64,000 nucleotides of DNA from Coffea arabica. Its lineage: Eukaryota; Streptophyta; Magnoliopsida; Gentianales; Rubiaceae. The notes under the pieces are model-generated. The model was not told the DNA's origin, made no database searches, and saw only the letters and a list, made by a program, of their open reading frames with translations. The stretch lies in NCBI RefSeq assembly GCF_036785885.1, contig NC_092323.1, positions 6,178,501 to 6,242,500 on the forward strand, written 5' to 3'. The position numbers and the translations under genes are program-made. Below, piece by piece: positions 1 to 11,600 of the stretch (the first letter of the stretch is position 1; the number at the start of each line of letters is the position of its first letter).

Positions 1-1350
1 AAAAGGCAAAGTGCCTATTGCATTTTGGAAGGTAGAAGCCAATACCTCTTTGTGCACAGCTAAACCAACGATAAAGAGCAAATAATAGTTAAGTTGGTTG
101 ATCATTCGCTATTAGTTTTGCATCTAAATTATAGTTAAGTTGGTTAATCATTCGTATTACTCATTTAACTAATTCTGTCAAAATAGTTTCGAAATATATC
201 ATAAATTATGAGGGTATATCTGTCAATTCATCATCAATGATATCACAAATAGGGCCCAATAACCTGACAGGGGAGGTATCTGATATTTTACAAAGTTCAG
301 GAGAGGTGAGTGAGACTGTCAGAAACCTCAGGAGAGGTTTCTGAAATTATCCCCTTATTTTTTTAAGCAACTTTTATTTAGAAAATTCAGTGCCACTTAA
401 TTAATTCAAATGTTTCCCTAGCAGTGACGTGACATGAACACTTAACAATTTTAGTGCTCAAATTATGCGAAGTAACAGGGGCATAAAAACCACCTTGATC
501 ATATTCTCTAAAGATTCATATTCTCAACCCTATAAAGTTCCTTATTGCCACTAGAGTAAACCATCATGATTGGCTCTTTCAAAGTAGCAAAACACCTACT
601 ACATTTCTTGCACATTGCTATTCTTGCTATTGCACATCATTTTTTTTTTCTTTTTGCCTTTCATTCATGCCAAATCAAATAAGTCTAGCCCTGATGTTTA
701 TGGGTGTTCATTGGCCAATAATCGGGAATTTGGTAAAAAAAAATTTGGTAATTCAAAAATTGATTTTTTAAGACCAATATTCAATCACTGTCCAAACCTT
801 AGTTTGATAAATTGGATCAGAGAACCAGTAATTCGGTAATATCTGAAATATCAATAGTGAGTTAATATATTTTAATTTTCTCTAAAAAATTATTGTAACA
901 AAATAATATCTTATATGTTTTTCCAATAAAATTCAATCAACTCAAACAAACATAATATGTAAAAAAAAAAAAAGAAGGTTCATAATCCTAAATCCTAACT
1001 CATAATCTCAATTCTTAAATAACATTGAAATATATAAGAATTTCAAATTTAATTGTTAAGCTAAACTTCAGCGTATCAACTTCCATTAAAATTTTACGTC
1101 CAATTATAGTTATAAATAGTTTAACTAATTAGTATTTAGTGATAGGATTAACATTTACTCTTATATTTAGTAATATAGATAAGTGGGCAAATATTCTACT
1201 TCGACTTCTGTTGATTTTAAGCGAAAGAATGATTTTACTTAATTATTCTTCAAATTTTAAGTGGGCATTGGCTGTGCTCAGCACAACCTGAATTCTGCTT
1301 GTACTTCGTATTGGTTGCTCTAGTAAATCTCATGCTGATTCTTTTGGCAG
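1..1350. other. AT-rich spacer with a relic Mutator-type terminal repeat
   Basis: No gene is supported. Bases about 240-352 read like the right terminal inverted repeat of the element at 15506-16916: 'gggaggt' motifs followed by 'ggagaggtttctgaaatta'. No matching left end is visible, so it is a truncated copy or its other end lies outside the window. The rest is low-complexity A/T sequence. Confidence 0.5.
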
Positions 1351-1351
1351 C

Positions 1352-1600
1352 CGATTAACCACTGGGCCAATGGCTCAGTGGCCATCAGGGATGGGCTTAA
1401 ATCCCTTCTTGGACTGTAGATGAGGGTTTAAATCTCACTTGTAGCAAAAAAAATCTAAGGGTTGTGTCAGAATACTCCCTTGGTCTAGTTGGGTCTGTAT
1501 ACCCATTAGCCCCCTACCACAGCCTCCTTAGGCTTCCCCTCCCTCCTAAATTAGGATAGAACTAGTAGGAATACCCGTGCTATGCACGGTGCTGATATTA
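1352..1600 (+). repeat. tRNA-derived SINE-like repeat, 3' part disrupted
   Basis: A box A-like 'tggctcagtggcca' (about 1370) is followed by a box B-like 'gggtttaaatctcac' (about 1424). The body 'ttggtctagttgggtc' and 'ttaggatagaactag' resembles the repeat in the SRFR1 intron at 43190-43345. The A-rich tail is missing, and similarity stops where a Helitron-like terminus begins near 1562. No target duplication was found. Confidence 0.45.
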
Positions 1601-3400
1601 TTGAAAATAAAATAAAATGGTGAACAAATAAAGGTGAAAAAATTTTACCAATAAAATTAAAATATAATATATGTTTAACAATAGTTTGAAATATAATAGA
1701 ATGTATATATCATTCAAGAACCGTCTTTTTTCGGTTGTATGAGAAATTTTTTTATCATTGTATGAGAATTGTTAACAAAAAAATACAATAGTTAATATAG
1801 AATAGCATCAATATAATTTAATACAATTGTGTTGTAATCAAATGAAAAATATGCACCAATTGAATTGTTATTAGCACCCATAGTTAATGAAGCAATCCCT
1901 ATATAAAAATATTTTGGTACATGTAGTAATTGGTAATCTATAAAATAAAATAAATTGCTAATCTATAAAATTGCTAAGTTGTCTATAAATAGCATCAATA
2001 GAATGTAATACAATTGTATTGTAATCGAACAATTGTAATACAATTGTATTGTATTGTATCTATAGTTGATTTAGCAAGATAGTGCAGCCAAAAAGTGAGT
2101 ATGTAAGATGAGTATGACGATATAAGAAACTGTATATTTACCATGATCACGCAAAATTATTGGTGATGTGGATGCCTGGCGATCTTGAGGACAGTTAGAT
2201 TTTTCTTTTCTTTGATCTAGAAATAAAATTAATATTAAATTAAAAATCAATAGTTTATGTATTTATTTTATGTGTAAATAGTGATACATTGTATGAGAAC
2301 TGTTAACCAAAAAAATACAATAATTAATATAGAAATAGTATCAATAGAATTTAATAGAATTGCATTGTAATCAAATGAAAACAATTACAGAGAAGTGGTT
2401 ACCTGAACTAAGGAATGCAGTTTTAAATGCTCAAAAGTGCCTTGACGATTGCACATATGTCAGGGGCTTGGTAAGTTTTTTGCTCCTCTTGAATCATTTT
2501 CTTTTTTCTAATTGTAATATATTACTTGCAAGTGTTAAGTAGGACTTGGCTCTAACCTTTCGTTTAAGTACTTTAAGCAATGAACTATTTATTCCATGAG
2601 TTGAATTGTGCTGTTGCTAGATAGATGAATCACGTAGTTGTAATTGTCATTGTTGATAAAGAAAAGAAAGGCTAGAATGCAATTTTGCCAAAAGGATTTC
2701 TGACGAAATTAAAAATTAATCCAATTTTAATAATGGACGTATAGTGGCTTAGTTATTAGTAGTATCTGAATTGTTTTTCTCCAATTATAAACCATTTTTA
2801 ATTATTTTTTTTAATTATCAAAAAATCTTTTTTTTTATTTCATGCACGATCATTTTTTGAATAAAATTATGAAAATAACTATCGTAACACCTATTTTATG
2901 TGATAAATGTGCAATAAAAATAATTAAAAAAATTTCAGTAATACAAACAAATAAATTTTTATAATATACAATTTATGTTAGAAATAGTAGAACCTTCAAT
3001 CATGAACCTATACCATCCGCAATTATATAAGTAAGCAATACCTTTTTATCTTTGCTTTACAGTGTAACAATAAGCAAACAACCGTTCATAAGATTTTGTA
3101 AAAAATTTTCAGAAATAATGGATGATCAGAAAATCAATGCAATATCATTCATGACAAAAAACAAAGCAAAAGCAAAACATACTTAAAAGGCAGAGGGGAC
3201 TGACCTGAAAAATTAAGCCGGCCGCAAGAAGGTTGATTTCTGCTGGAGTCTCTGCACATAATATCTTCCACTACTGCTCACAAAAGAAACAAAATCAATA
3301 CATTTACAAAATCGATAGAGAACCCAAAACAAATAAGAAACTGAGAGAGAGGGTGAGGGAATTAACTCGATAAGTTAATTAAGTCGATCAGTAAAAGAAG
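1562..3400 (-). mobile_element. Probable non-autonomous Helitron (3' terminus at left)
   Basis: Read on the minus strand, the left end has the plant Helitron 3' signature: a GC-rich hairpin (plus strand 'acccgtgctatgcacggt', about 1574-1591) about ten bases inside a terminal CTAG followed by T. The interior is non-coding and A/T-rich. A block of about 90 bp at 1757-1850 recurs at 2289-2380 and in part at 1981-2030. The right boundary is not clear and may lie as far as 3978, where the minus strand reads TCTAGA, but the base outside is not the expected A. Confidence 0.4.
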
Positions 3401-3965
3401 AATTTGTAGGAGTAATTGTAGGATGAATTAAGATAGTGGGATAGTGGGAGTGAGATAGTGGGAATATTGATTGGTGATAAGGTGATAGTGGGAATATTGA
3501 TTGGTGATAAGGTGGGTTATAACCCACTACTTTTTTACGTATTAAAATAAATATACAAAAATATGAGTTAAGATAGTGGGATGGTGGGAGTGAGATAGTG
3601 GGAGTATTGATTGGTGATAAGGTGATAGTGGGATAGTGGGAATATTGATTGGTGATAAATTTGTAGGAGTAATTGTAGGATGAATTAAGATAGTGGGATA
3701 GTGGGAGTGAGATAGTGGGAATATTGATTGGTGATAAGGTGATAGTGGGATAGTGGGAATATTGATTGGTGATAAGGTGGGTTATAACCCACTACTTTTT
3801 TACGTATTAAAATAAATATACAAAAATATGAGTTAAGATAGTGGGATGGTGGGAGTGAGATAGTGGGAGTATTGATTGGTGATAAGGTGATAGTGGGATA
3901 GTGGGAATATTGATTGGTGATAAGGTGGGTTATAACCCACTACTTTTTTATGTATTAAAATAAAT
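3401..3965. repeat. Tandem repeat array, about 257-bp unit, with 16-bp palindromes
   Basis: A unit beginning 'aatttgtaggagtaattgta' starts at 3401 and again at 3658. Each unit contains several 'gatagtgggatagtgggag' and 'aatattgattggtgataagg' subrepeats. The perfect palindrome GTGGGTTATAACCCAC occurs at 3512-3527, 3777-3792 and 3925-3940. The array ends about 800 bp upstream of the ABCF4 start codon. Confidence 0.85.
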
Positions 3966-4369
3966 ACAAAAATCTAGAAAAAAATATGACAAGTTTAGAA
4001 GGCATTGAGAGGGTTTCTGCTAAAAATCCCTTCCTGAATACATATAGATATAGATAAGTTATACAAATGTATCGACAAAAAAAAGTCTTTTGGCAGCTGA
4101 CACGTGTGATCACAGCCCCCATATGGGTGGACCAGGTGCGTGCGACCAAGACATGTAAATGCACGAGTGTTGCTTCCTCTTCCGGGCACTTAAAAATTTC
4201 TTTCTTTGCGGCTTCCGACCCGATTTCCCTTTCGGATAGATATACACTGCAAAAATCCCTCCCCTGCCAAGCTCCCAACATACATATTCTTTTGTAATTA
4301 AAATTTCCCAAACCCTAGAGAAAAGCTTTCCACGAACTTGAGATCCAAAGCGAGCTCCTTTTCATTTCT

Positions 4370-4743
4370 TTCCAAGGTATCATCAAATCGTTCTGGGTTT
4401 TTTTCTCTTTTATTATTTGCGCCCCTAAATTAGGTTATTTAGTCTCTTTTGTTTATTGAACTTTTCTGTATGTTGGTTTGCGTTCTGTCTTTTTTCCCCT
4501 CCTCGAATTCAATTCATCATCACATCCCATGAAGAATTGGTTTAGATGCTAGATTGGTTATCTTTTTCTTCATCTACTAAAAGTTTGATATTAGATGACC
4601 ATTCATTCGTTTCCTTTTCAATTGATCTTTAATTTTTTTTTTCGGCTGGCTGTTATCTGTTATCGTTTCCTTTTTTGTTGATTTTACGGGTCTGTGCCTC
4701 ATTTACTTTTTAATTTTGGTTGTTTATTTTTTGGTCATTAAAG
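4370..4743 (+). other. Probable 5'-UTR intron of the ABCF4 gene
   Basis: A leader exon ending 'ttctttccaag' is followed by 'gtatcatc' and by about 360 bp of T-rich sequence. The tract ends 'ttggtcattaaag', eight bases before the ATG codon region. The pattern fits a leader intron with donor near 4375 and acceptor AG at 4742-4743. No transcript evidence is available. Confidence 0.55.
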
Positions 4744-4750
4744 CACTGCG

Positions 4751-6934
4751 ATGGGTAAGAAGAAAACAGATGATGTTGGGGCTAAGCCAAGTGGTAAAGA
4801 CGGGAAAAAAGAGAAGCTTTCTGTTTCTGCTATGCTTGCTGGTATGGACCAGAAACCTGAAAAGACCAAGAGTTCATCTTCTTCGTTGAGCTCTGTAACT
4901 AGTAAGCCGAGGTCAAAATCAGCTCCCAAAGTGTCAGCTTACACTGATGATATTGATCTCCCTCCTTCTGATGATGAAGAGGAGGAAGGCTATGGTTCTG
5001 ATGAAGAGCAGGGACAGAATGCTTCTCGTACGCATCCAAGCAGACAGAACAGAATTGATGGTAGGCCGCTTGAAATTTTGGTTACTGACAAAGAGTTGAA
5101 GAAACGAGAAAAGAAGGATATGATTGCTGCCCAAGCTACTGAGATTGCTAAACAAGAGGCCCTTAAAGATGATCATGATGCTTTTACGGTAGTTATTGGT
5201 AGCCGTGCTTCTGTTCTTGATGGTCAGGATGAAGCTGATGCCAATGTCAAGGATATAACAATTGATAATTTTTCGGTGTCTGCTCGGGGAAAGGAGCTCT
5301 TAAAGAATGCATCAGTTAAGATATCTCATGGAAAGAGGTATGGATTGGTTGGTCCCAACGGCAAGGGCAAGTCTACTTTATTGAAGCTTCTTGCTTGGAG
5401 GAAGATTCCCGTACCCAAAAACATAGATGTCCTTTTGGTCGAACAAGAGGTGGTTGGTGATGATAGAACTGCTCTTGAAGCAGTTGTTGCAGCTAATGAA
5501 GAACTCATCAACCTCCGGCAAGAGGTAGCTAGTTTGCAGAATGCATCTTCAGATTCTGTTGGTGATGAGAAGGACGATGATGATGATGATGCAGGGGAGA
5601 AGCTTGCCGAGTTGTATGAAAAATTGGAGCTAATGGGTTCGGATGCTGCAGAGGCTCAGGCATCAAAAATTCTTGCTGGGTTGGGTTTCACCAAGGATAT
5701 GCAGGCCCGTCCTACCAGGTCATTTAGTGGTGGTTGGAGGATGAGAATTTCACTAGCTCGGGCACTTTTTGTTCAGCCAACTCTGTTGCTATTGGATGAA
5801 CCCACCAATCATCTTGACCTGAGGGCCGTTCTCTGGTTAGAGGAGTACTTATGCAGATGGAAGAAAACTCTTATTGTTGTTTCGCATGACCGTGATTTCC
5901 TTAATACTGTTTGCAATGAAATTATTCACCTCCATGACATGAAGCTGCAATATTATCGTGGAAATTTTGATAGTTTTGAAAGTGGATATGAGCAGCGTCG
6001 CAAAGAGATGAATAAGAAGTATGAGATTTATGACAAGCAGTTGAAAGCTGCCAAGAGGTCTGGAAGTCGCACTCAACAGGAGAAGGTCAAAGATCGAGCC
6101 AAATTTAATGCTGCCAAGGAAACGTCCAAGAGCAAAGCTAAAGGCAAGGCTGATGAGGATGAGCCGCAGCATGAGGCCCCTCAAAAGTGGAGAGATTACA
6201 CTGTGGAGTTCCATTTCCCTGAGCCTACAGAGCTAACACCTCCCCTCTTGCAGCTCATTGAAGTTAGTTTCAGCTATCCAAATCGACAGGATTTTAGGCT
6301 ATCTAATGTAGATGTTGGTATTGATATGGGAACTCGTGTTGCTATTGTGGGGCCTAATGGTGCTGGGAAATCTACCTTGCTGAATCTTCTTGCTGGTGAT
6401 TTAGTTGCCACAGAGGGTGAAGTTCGGAGGAGTCAAAAGTTAAGGATTGGCAGATATTCACAGCACTTTGTGGACCTTCTGACAATGGATGAGACGCCAG
6501 TTCAATATCTTCTTCGTCTTCATCCTGATCAAGAGGGCCTGAGTAAACAAGAGGCTGTTCGTGCAAAGCTGGGGAAATTTGGACTCCCCAGCCATAATCA
6601 CCTTACTCCAATTGCAAAATTATCTGGAGGACAAAAGGCCCGGGTTGTCTTCACTTCAATTTCCATGTCAAAGCCACATATTTTGCTATTGGATGAGCCA
6701 ACTAATCATTTGGATATGCAGAGCATTGATGCACTAGCTGATGCGCTTGATGAGTTTACTGGCGGTGTTGTCCTAGTCAGCCATGACTCAAGGCTTATAT
6801 CACGCGTATGCGAAGATGAAGAACGAAGTGAAATTTGGGTAGTGGAGAATGGGACTGTCGAGACTTTCCCCGGCACTTTTGAGGAGTACAAGGAAGAGCT
6901 CCTCAAGGAAATAAGAGCGGAGGTTGATGAGTGA
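4751..6934 (+). CDS. ABCF4: ABC transporter F family member 4 (GCN20-type ABC ATPase)
   Basis: An uninterrupted 727-codon frame encodes a soluble ABC protein with two nucleotide-binding domains and no membrane segments, as in the ABCF/GCN20 family. The first 95 or so residues are Lys/Ser/Asp/Glu-rich and probably disordered. Domain 1 has Walker A GPNGKGKST (residues 201-209), signature SFSGGW and Walker B LLLLDEPTNHLD (about 345). A charged linker follows, then domain 2 with GPNGAGKST (about 534), LSGGQ (about 625) and a second LLLLDEPTNHLD (about 646). Yeast Gcn20 acts with Gcn1 in eIF2-alpha kinase activation; Arabidopsis ABCF4/GCN4 (about 723 residues) is the likely counterpart and is linked to translation and stomatal immunity. 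The start follows a probable leader intron. The gene converges on the LRR-WD40 gene downstream. Confidence 0.93.
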   Translation: MGKKKTDDVGAKPSGKDGKKEKLSVSAMLAGMDQKPEKTKSSSSSLSSVTSKPRSKSAPKVSAYTDDIDLPPSDDEEEEGYGSDEEQGQNASRTHPSRQNRIDGRPLEILVTDKELKKREKKDMIAAQATEIAKQEALKDDHDAFTVVIGSRASVLDGQDEADANVKDITIDNFSVSARGKELLKNASVKISHGKRYGLVGPNGKGKSTLLKLLAWRKIPVPKNIDVLLVEQEVVGDDRTALEAVVAANEELINLRQEVASLQNASSDSVGDEKDDDDDDAGEKLAELYEKLELMGSDAAEAQASKILAGLGFTKDMQARPTRSFSGGWRMRISLARALFVQPTLLLLDEPTNHLDLRAVLWLEEYLCRWKKTLIVVSHDRDFLNTVCNEIIHLHDMKLQYYRGNFDSFESGYEQRRKEMNKKYEIYDKQLKAAKRSGSRTQQEKVKDRAKFNAAKETSKSKAKGKADEDEPQHEAPQKWRDYTVEFHFPEPTELTPPLLQLIEVSFSYPNRQDFRLSNVDVGIDMGTRVAIVGPNGAGKSTLLNLLAGDLVATEGEVRRSQKLRIGRYSQHFVDLLTMDETPVQYLLRLHPDQEGLSKQEAVRAKLGKFGLPSHNHLTPIAKLSGGQKARVVFTSISMSKPHILLLDEPTNHLDMQSIDALADALDEFTGGVVLVSHDSRLISRVCEDEERSEIWVVENGTVETFPGTFEEYKEELLKEIRAEVDE

Positions 6935-8696
6935 TGTGACATGTAAGATTTATATTGCACAATTTCTGATATACAGTCCTGGCAAAGCTAGTTAAACTTT
7001 TTTCCAAGTTACCAGTCTATCTGTGAGAGCAATATTTTCTTTAATTTTCTTTTCTAAGTTTTTATTTTCTCTTGCTGTTAATCATTTTGATACATGATTT
7101 TTGAGTGTACTCACCTGTGGCGATCTTAGGGAACAGGTATATTATATTGTACTTGGTGCAATATTTTTGGCTGTCTTGGATGGTAGGCCAATAAATCTGC
7201 TGGAGAATTTTCCCTTTACGTCAAATGTGTTTGATTTGTTTCATTTGCATCTTGAACTGATTTATCTGTTGTGTGGCTTCTAATTTATTATCCTTCTCCA
7301 ACTCCTGTTTTTGCTTTTAAAGAAATTAGAAGTTGTTGAGAAGATTTGGAACCTTGATAATTATGGCTTGAGAAGATCAGAAATAGTGTTCCAAAGTCCA
7401 CACTGAGATTTTCCAAATGGTTGTCTGTTTGGGACAGAAAATTAGCTTGAAATTTATTAGTCATTAGAAAATTGATTGAGTTCAATTAATTTTGCGATCT
7501 CTTGGTTCTTTCTGTGATTTACGAGTCTCATTGTAACCATTAACTCGTCCTGGTTTTCATTCTGTTCTGCTTGCGACGTGTGATCTCTCGAGAGGCGGAA
7601 AATCTCAATAAAAATAAAAAGAAAAAGAACGAAAGATACAGCAAATGCATTAATTTTCATGTGGCCGCTTGGAGTTGGAGGTAACAAATCTTGAAAATCT
7701 AGAATGACCCTCTGGAGATTACATATGTTGAAAATCTGTTAAAGGTTTTCTTTATCATAAATTAGATGATTTCTAAGGCCATTGGCATGGTGAGCTTCAA
7801 ATCAAATGCCGATGGATGAATCAAGGGCACTTGGGAATTTCTTTAGAATTGAGCATGTCTCTGTAACAAGGGCACTCGTGACTTGTTTCCATAGGTCCCT
7901 GAGGGAACGCAATTGCATCTCTGGCAATAAGGTTCACTCCTGCCTTCCCACATCTATCAGCACACTTTTGAGCCGCAGAAACACGATCTAAGAGACGGCA
8001 AGCAACCCTTCAGTTCATTAGTTTGAAGTTATCAACTCTAAACCTGCCGTTAAGCAGTCACATTACGAGTCCTGGCGCTGCAGTCTAAGTACTTACAGGA
8101 GGTTTGTTGCATTAGGAAACGACATGAATCAGTGTAAAGGGTTTCCGGGGATGGGATGGGAGAGACAGAATGGGACACAGGTAAGCAGTATTCAAAAGAG
8201 AAAAGTGCCTCAAAGAAGCCGGGCAAATAATTAGATGCTTTCGACATGGCGTGACCTAGTGGGCTTGCTGACACTCGAGGAGACAGTCCTAATTAACAAA
8301 GCTCTTCGTGCAAAGAAGGTTCCACACAGCTTGTCCGTCAAACATCTTACATACATTTTCCGAAGGCGTAAAGCTCTCTGCATTCTCCTAACTACCGTCT
8401 ACAACTTGCCATTGCCTAGGGAAACCGCACAGGATGTCTACATTATCATTGTAAGAAGTTTGGCCGCACTTTAGGTGCCAAACCTGGTACCTCCCAATGC
8501 ATGTTACCTTTCAAGGATCTTTTTCTTGGGTGTTTGTGTGGGGTGGGGGAGGGCAAAAAAACATTTCCCCTCCAAAAATACTCTTCATAACCCAATGGAT
8601 TTTGATACCTCCATTTTAAACATATCACTGAACAAAGCCAAGATTGGACTTTGAAGGAGGTCCTGGTAATAGGACTTGTGAGTTCTAAAAGTATAA
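6935..8696. other. Convergent intergenic spacer
   Basis: This spacer holds the 3' ends of the ABCF4 gene and of the minus-strand LRR-WD40 gene. No other coding region, RNA gene or repeat could be recognised. Short open frames here have no family signature or coding-like composition. Confidence 0.6.
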
Positions 8697-11600
8697 TCAA
8701 CCTCCCCATCCAAAGCGAGGGTAGAAATCTTGGGATTCAGAATCTTGTTTAGCATGATGACTTGAAGCCAGCAAATTGACCTGTGTGAGGAAGTGCATTT
8801 GACTGACCATCACAAAAGATGACGTGTCGTCATTGATATGAAGAATGAGGGGGTTTAACTTTTACCTTAACAATCCCCCATCGTGAGCTTGGACGAACAT
8901 AGGCAGCTAAAACAGCCATATGAAAGTGCTGTTTCGAAAAAAATGAAAAATAAAACATAAACATTGGCAGTGAGTAGGAACCGTTCACTTGCACGGACAA
9001 TAAAAGAGACTCGGTAATAAAATACTTCAGGAAGACGCCATTTTGAAGCCGAGACAACTTACACGAAATGGATCACTTCTCAAAGACTGCACATACATTG
9101 AGCTCCCCAGAGTCCTATCCTGTAAAAGAAATCAAGGAAGCAAGCTTTCAGGACATGCTATCGTGATTTTTCAGTTGATTGTTCTTAAATTTGTCTTTTG
9201 CAGGAAGTCACTGCTGATAACAAAGAAAGGCACGTATCTTAAATGCTCCAAGACTGCACTATACCTGCAGATGGACATCCCTTAACCGCCTTCCCGTTTG
9301 GGCACAGCAAATTCTTAGAATGGATTCATCAGAACTTCCACTGATGATATAGTCTCTACCGTTCATGTAATATGATCTAGTGAAATTATGAGAACTTCCT
9401 GTTGAAGATATTTCAAATCTTGTGTGAAGCCTCCCATCAACGGCCAAAAGTTGTCTCACCTGCGACCATGACAATTAAGCCTCATGTTAAACTGGCACAA
9501 GATCATTAACTAATTACTGCTAGTGTTTTTTAAAAATTGATGGCTCAATGGTATTGACATCACGTGACACTGATAATTTGGTTGTTCTTGACTTTGTTAC
9601 TTGTCACATTTAAATCTACTAAGTCACACTCTGGTAGCATTACAAATCCTAACTGAATTAAAGGGGGTGACTTATCAGGCCTCTGGCAGGAATTTGCATT
9701 CTGCTCTAATCTAATGTATATTAGTAGTAGCTGTAGTTAATGCCAATCTGACTGCTTTTAGGGCTTGAGTTACAATCTAAATACCTCATTGTCCACGGCT
9801 GATACAAGCAGATAAAGGTCATCAGGTGAAAAGCAGACCATTACATTTCCTCTTGAGCTTGAAGAAGTATAGCAAGGTAGTGTTGGTTTTTGTCTTAAAT
9901 CCCACATCTTGACATCACAGTCATATGATGAAGTAACAAGAAGGTGTGGAGAGCAATTGGCAAATTTAGCAACATTAATTGTTTCTCGATGTATATCTGT
10001 CAACAACTGCAAGCGTCTGCCAGTGCAGAGATCGTATACTGCAAGTTTTCTCGAATAACCACTAGCCAAGAACTTATCATCACTTGAATTAACATGAATT
10101 GAAGTCAGCTGATCAAAGTCATCATAGAATTTAGTGCTGGAAGTCCAACGGCTATCCTCAACTTTTGTTGTCACTTGATTGATGTCATATAATCTCAAGG
10201 AACCTTTCTCAAAACCAGCAAGAAGCTAACATAGCAAAATCAAGAATAAATAATCAGCAGTAGCCCCATAATCCTGTAGTTTGAAACTCCATAATTTAGA
10301 GCCCTCAGTTTGTTTGTACTAGAATACTTCAATGCGGACAAGCACCGAAGCATCAGATTGTACGTCGAGCTATGATAAAGTAACAAAATCATGACAAATA
10401 AAACAGCAGTCAAGGCAAGTGCCTACCTTTGCTGGATGCTGATTAAGCCAACATAGTGCCATTGCACTGTTAGAAGTTTCCAAGGCTGGAATATACTTGA
10501 AGAGGCTTCCTTTATCATGATTGATGACAACCACTTCCCCATCCAGTGTTCCAAAACCCATTAGAGAAGCATCAGATGGGTGATACTCAAACTGCCTAGG
10601 CCGGAGGCTTCTGCTACCTTCTCCCAAAGTACTGCAGATCTGAGACATAGGAAGGTGGACGGGCCACACTGAAGAGCCAAATTTTGCCGCACAAATGGAC
10701 CTGGTATAGAAAAATTTACTCTTTTGGCAAGATGACTGCTTCTTTATGGTAGACCTTTCATGGTATCCACAACTTGTTCCTGTCTCACGCATATACAAAA
10801 TGTTGCTAACACTCTCCCCATGCTGTCGTTTATATGGCAAGTACTCAAAATATTTTGAGAAGACCATTTTGGCCATGTCCCTGTCCACAAGTCTTACTGG
10901 GATGTTATCTAGAACCTGTAAATGGGGTAGTGATGCAATCATGTACTCCCTGTAGTGGTTCTCAAAGCAGATTGGAGAAGGATTTTCTAGAACTTTCATT
11001 TTAGAGGCAATTGAGGAATCTTTCACATCCAAGTCAAGCACACTTGTAGGGGACTCACCATCCTCTTCAGTCTCCAATTTTGCATGAGAAACCTGGCATA
11101 TGCCAAACAATTGATCAAATAACAGAATAATTGTGTTCCATCTATCAATAAGACAAGTAAAGCTGTTTCAGACCTCAATCTGCAGCATGCTCAAGCCAAC
11201 TGATACAGGATGAGCATTGGAAGACCGACCAGATGAGCTAATTCCATGAAGATTATATGACATCTTACCTATTAATCTATCATCTATTGAGTTGTGAGAT
11301 ATGCTGTGAGTATGAATATTTACTAATGAATCTCCAACAGAGACAAATTTGGGCGATTCATCTTGAATAGAAGATTCAACATTCCCAACAGAAATAGTTG
11401 TTTGTTGACACTTTGAATGCTCACTCGTGTGCTCTGCCACATTTCTGTCACAAGCAAGATCTCTTCTCTCTCTGGACAAAGTAGGACATGATCCAGTGTT
11501 TTTGCAGCACGCACAGTTTTGAAACCGGATTTCAACCAAGGAATTTAATCTGGACAAGGCAGCACTAGTTGTCCACAGATTTGCAACTCTTGTTCCACAT

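Noticed and set aside
3955-4311. 118-codon minus-strand frame before ABCF4
   Set aside because: It overlaps frames on both strands in the promoter region of ABCF4. No family features.
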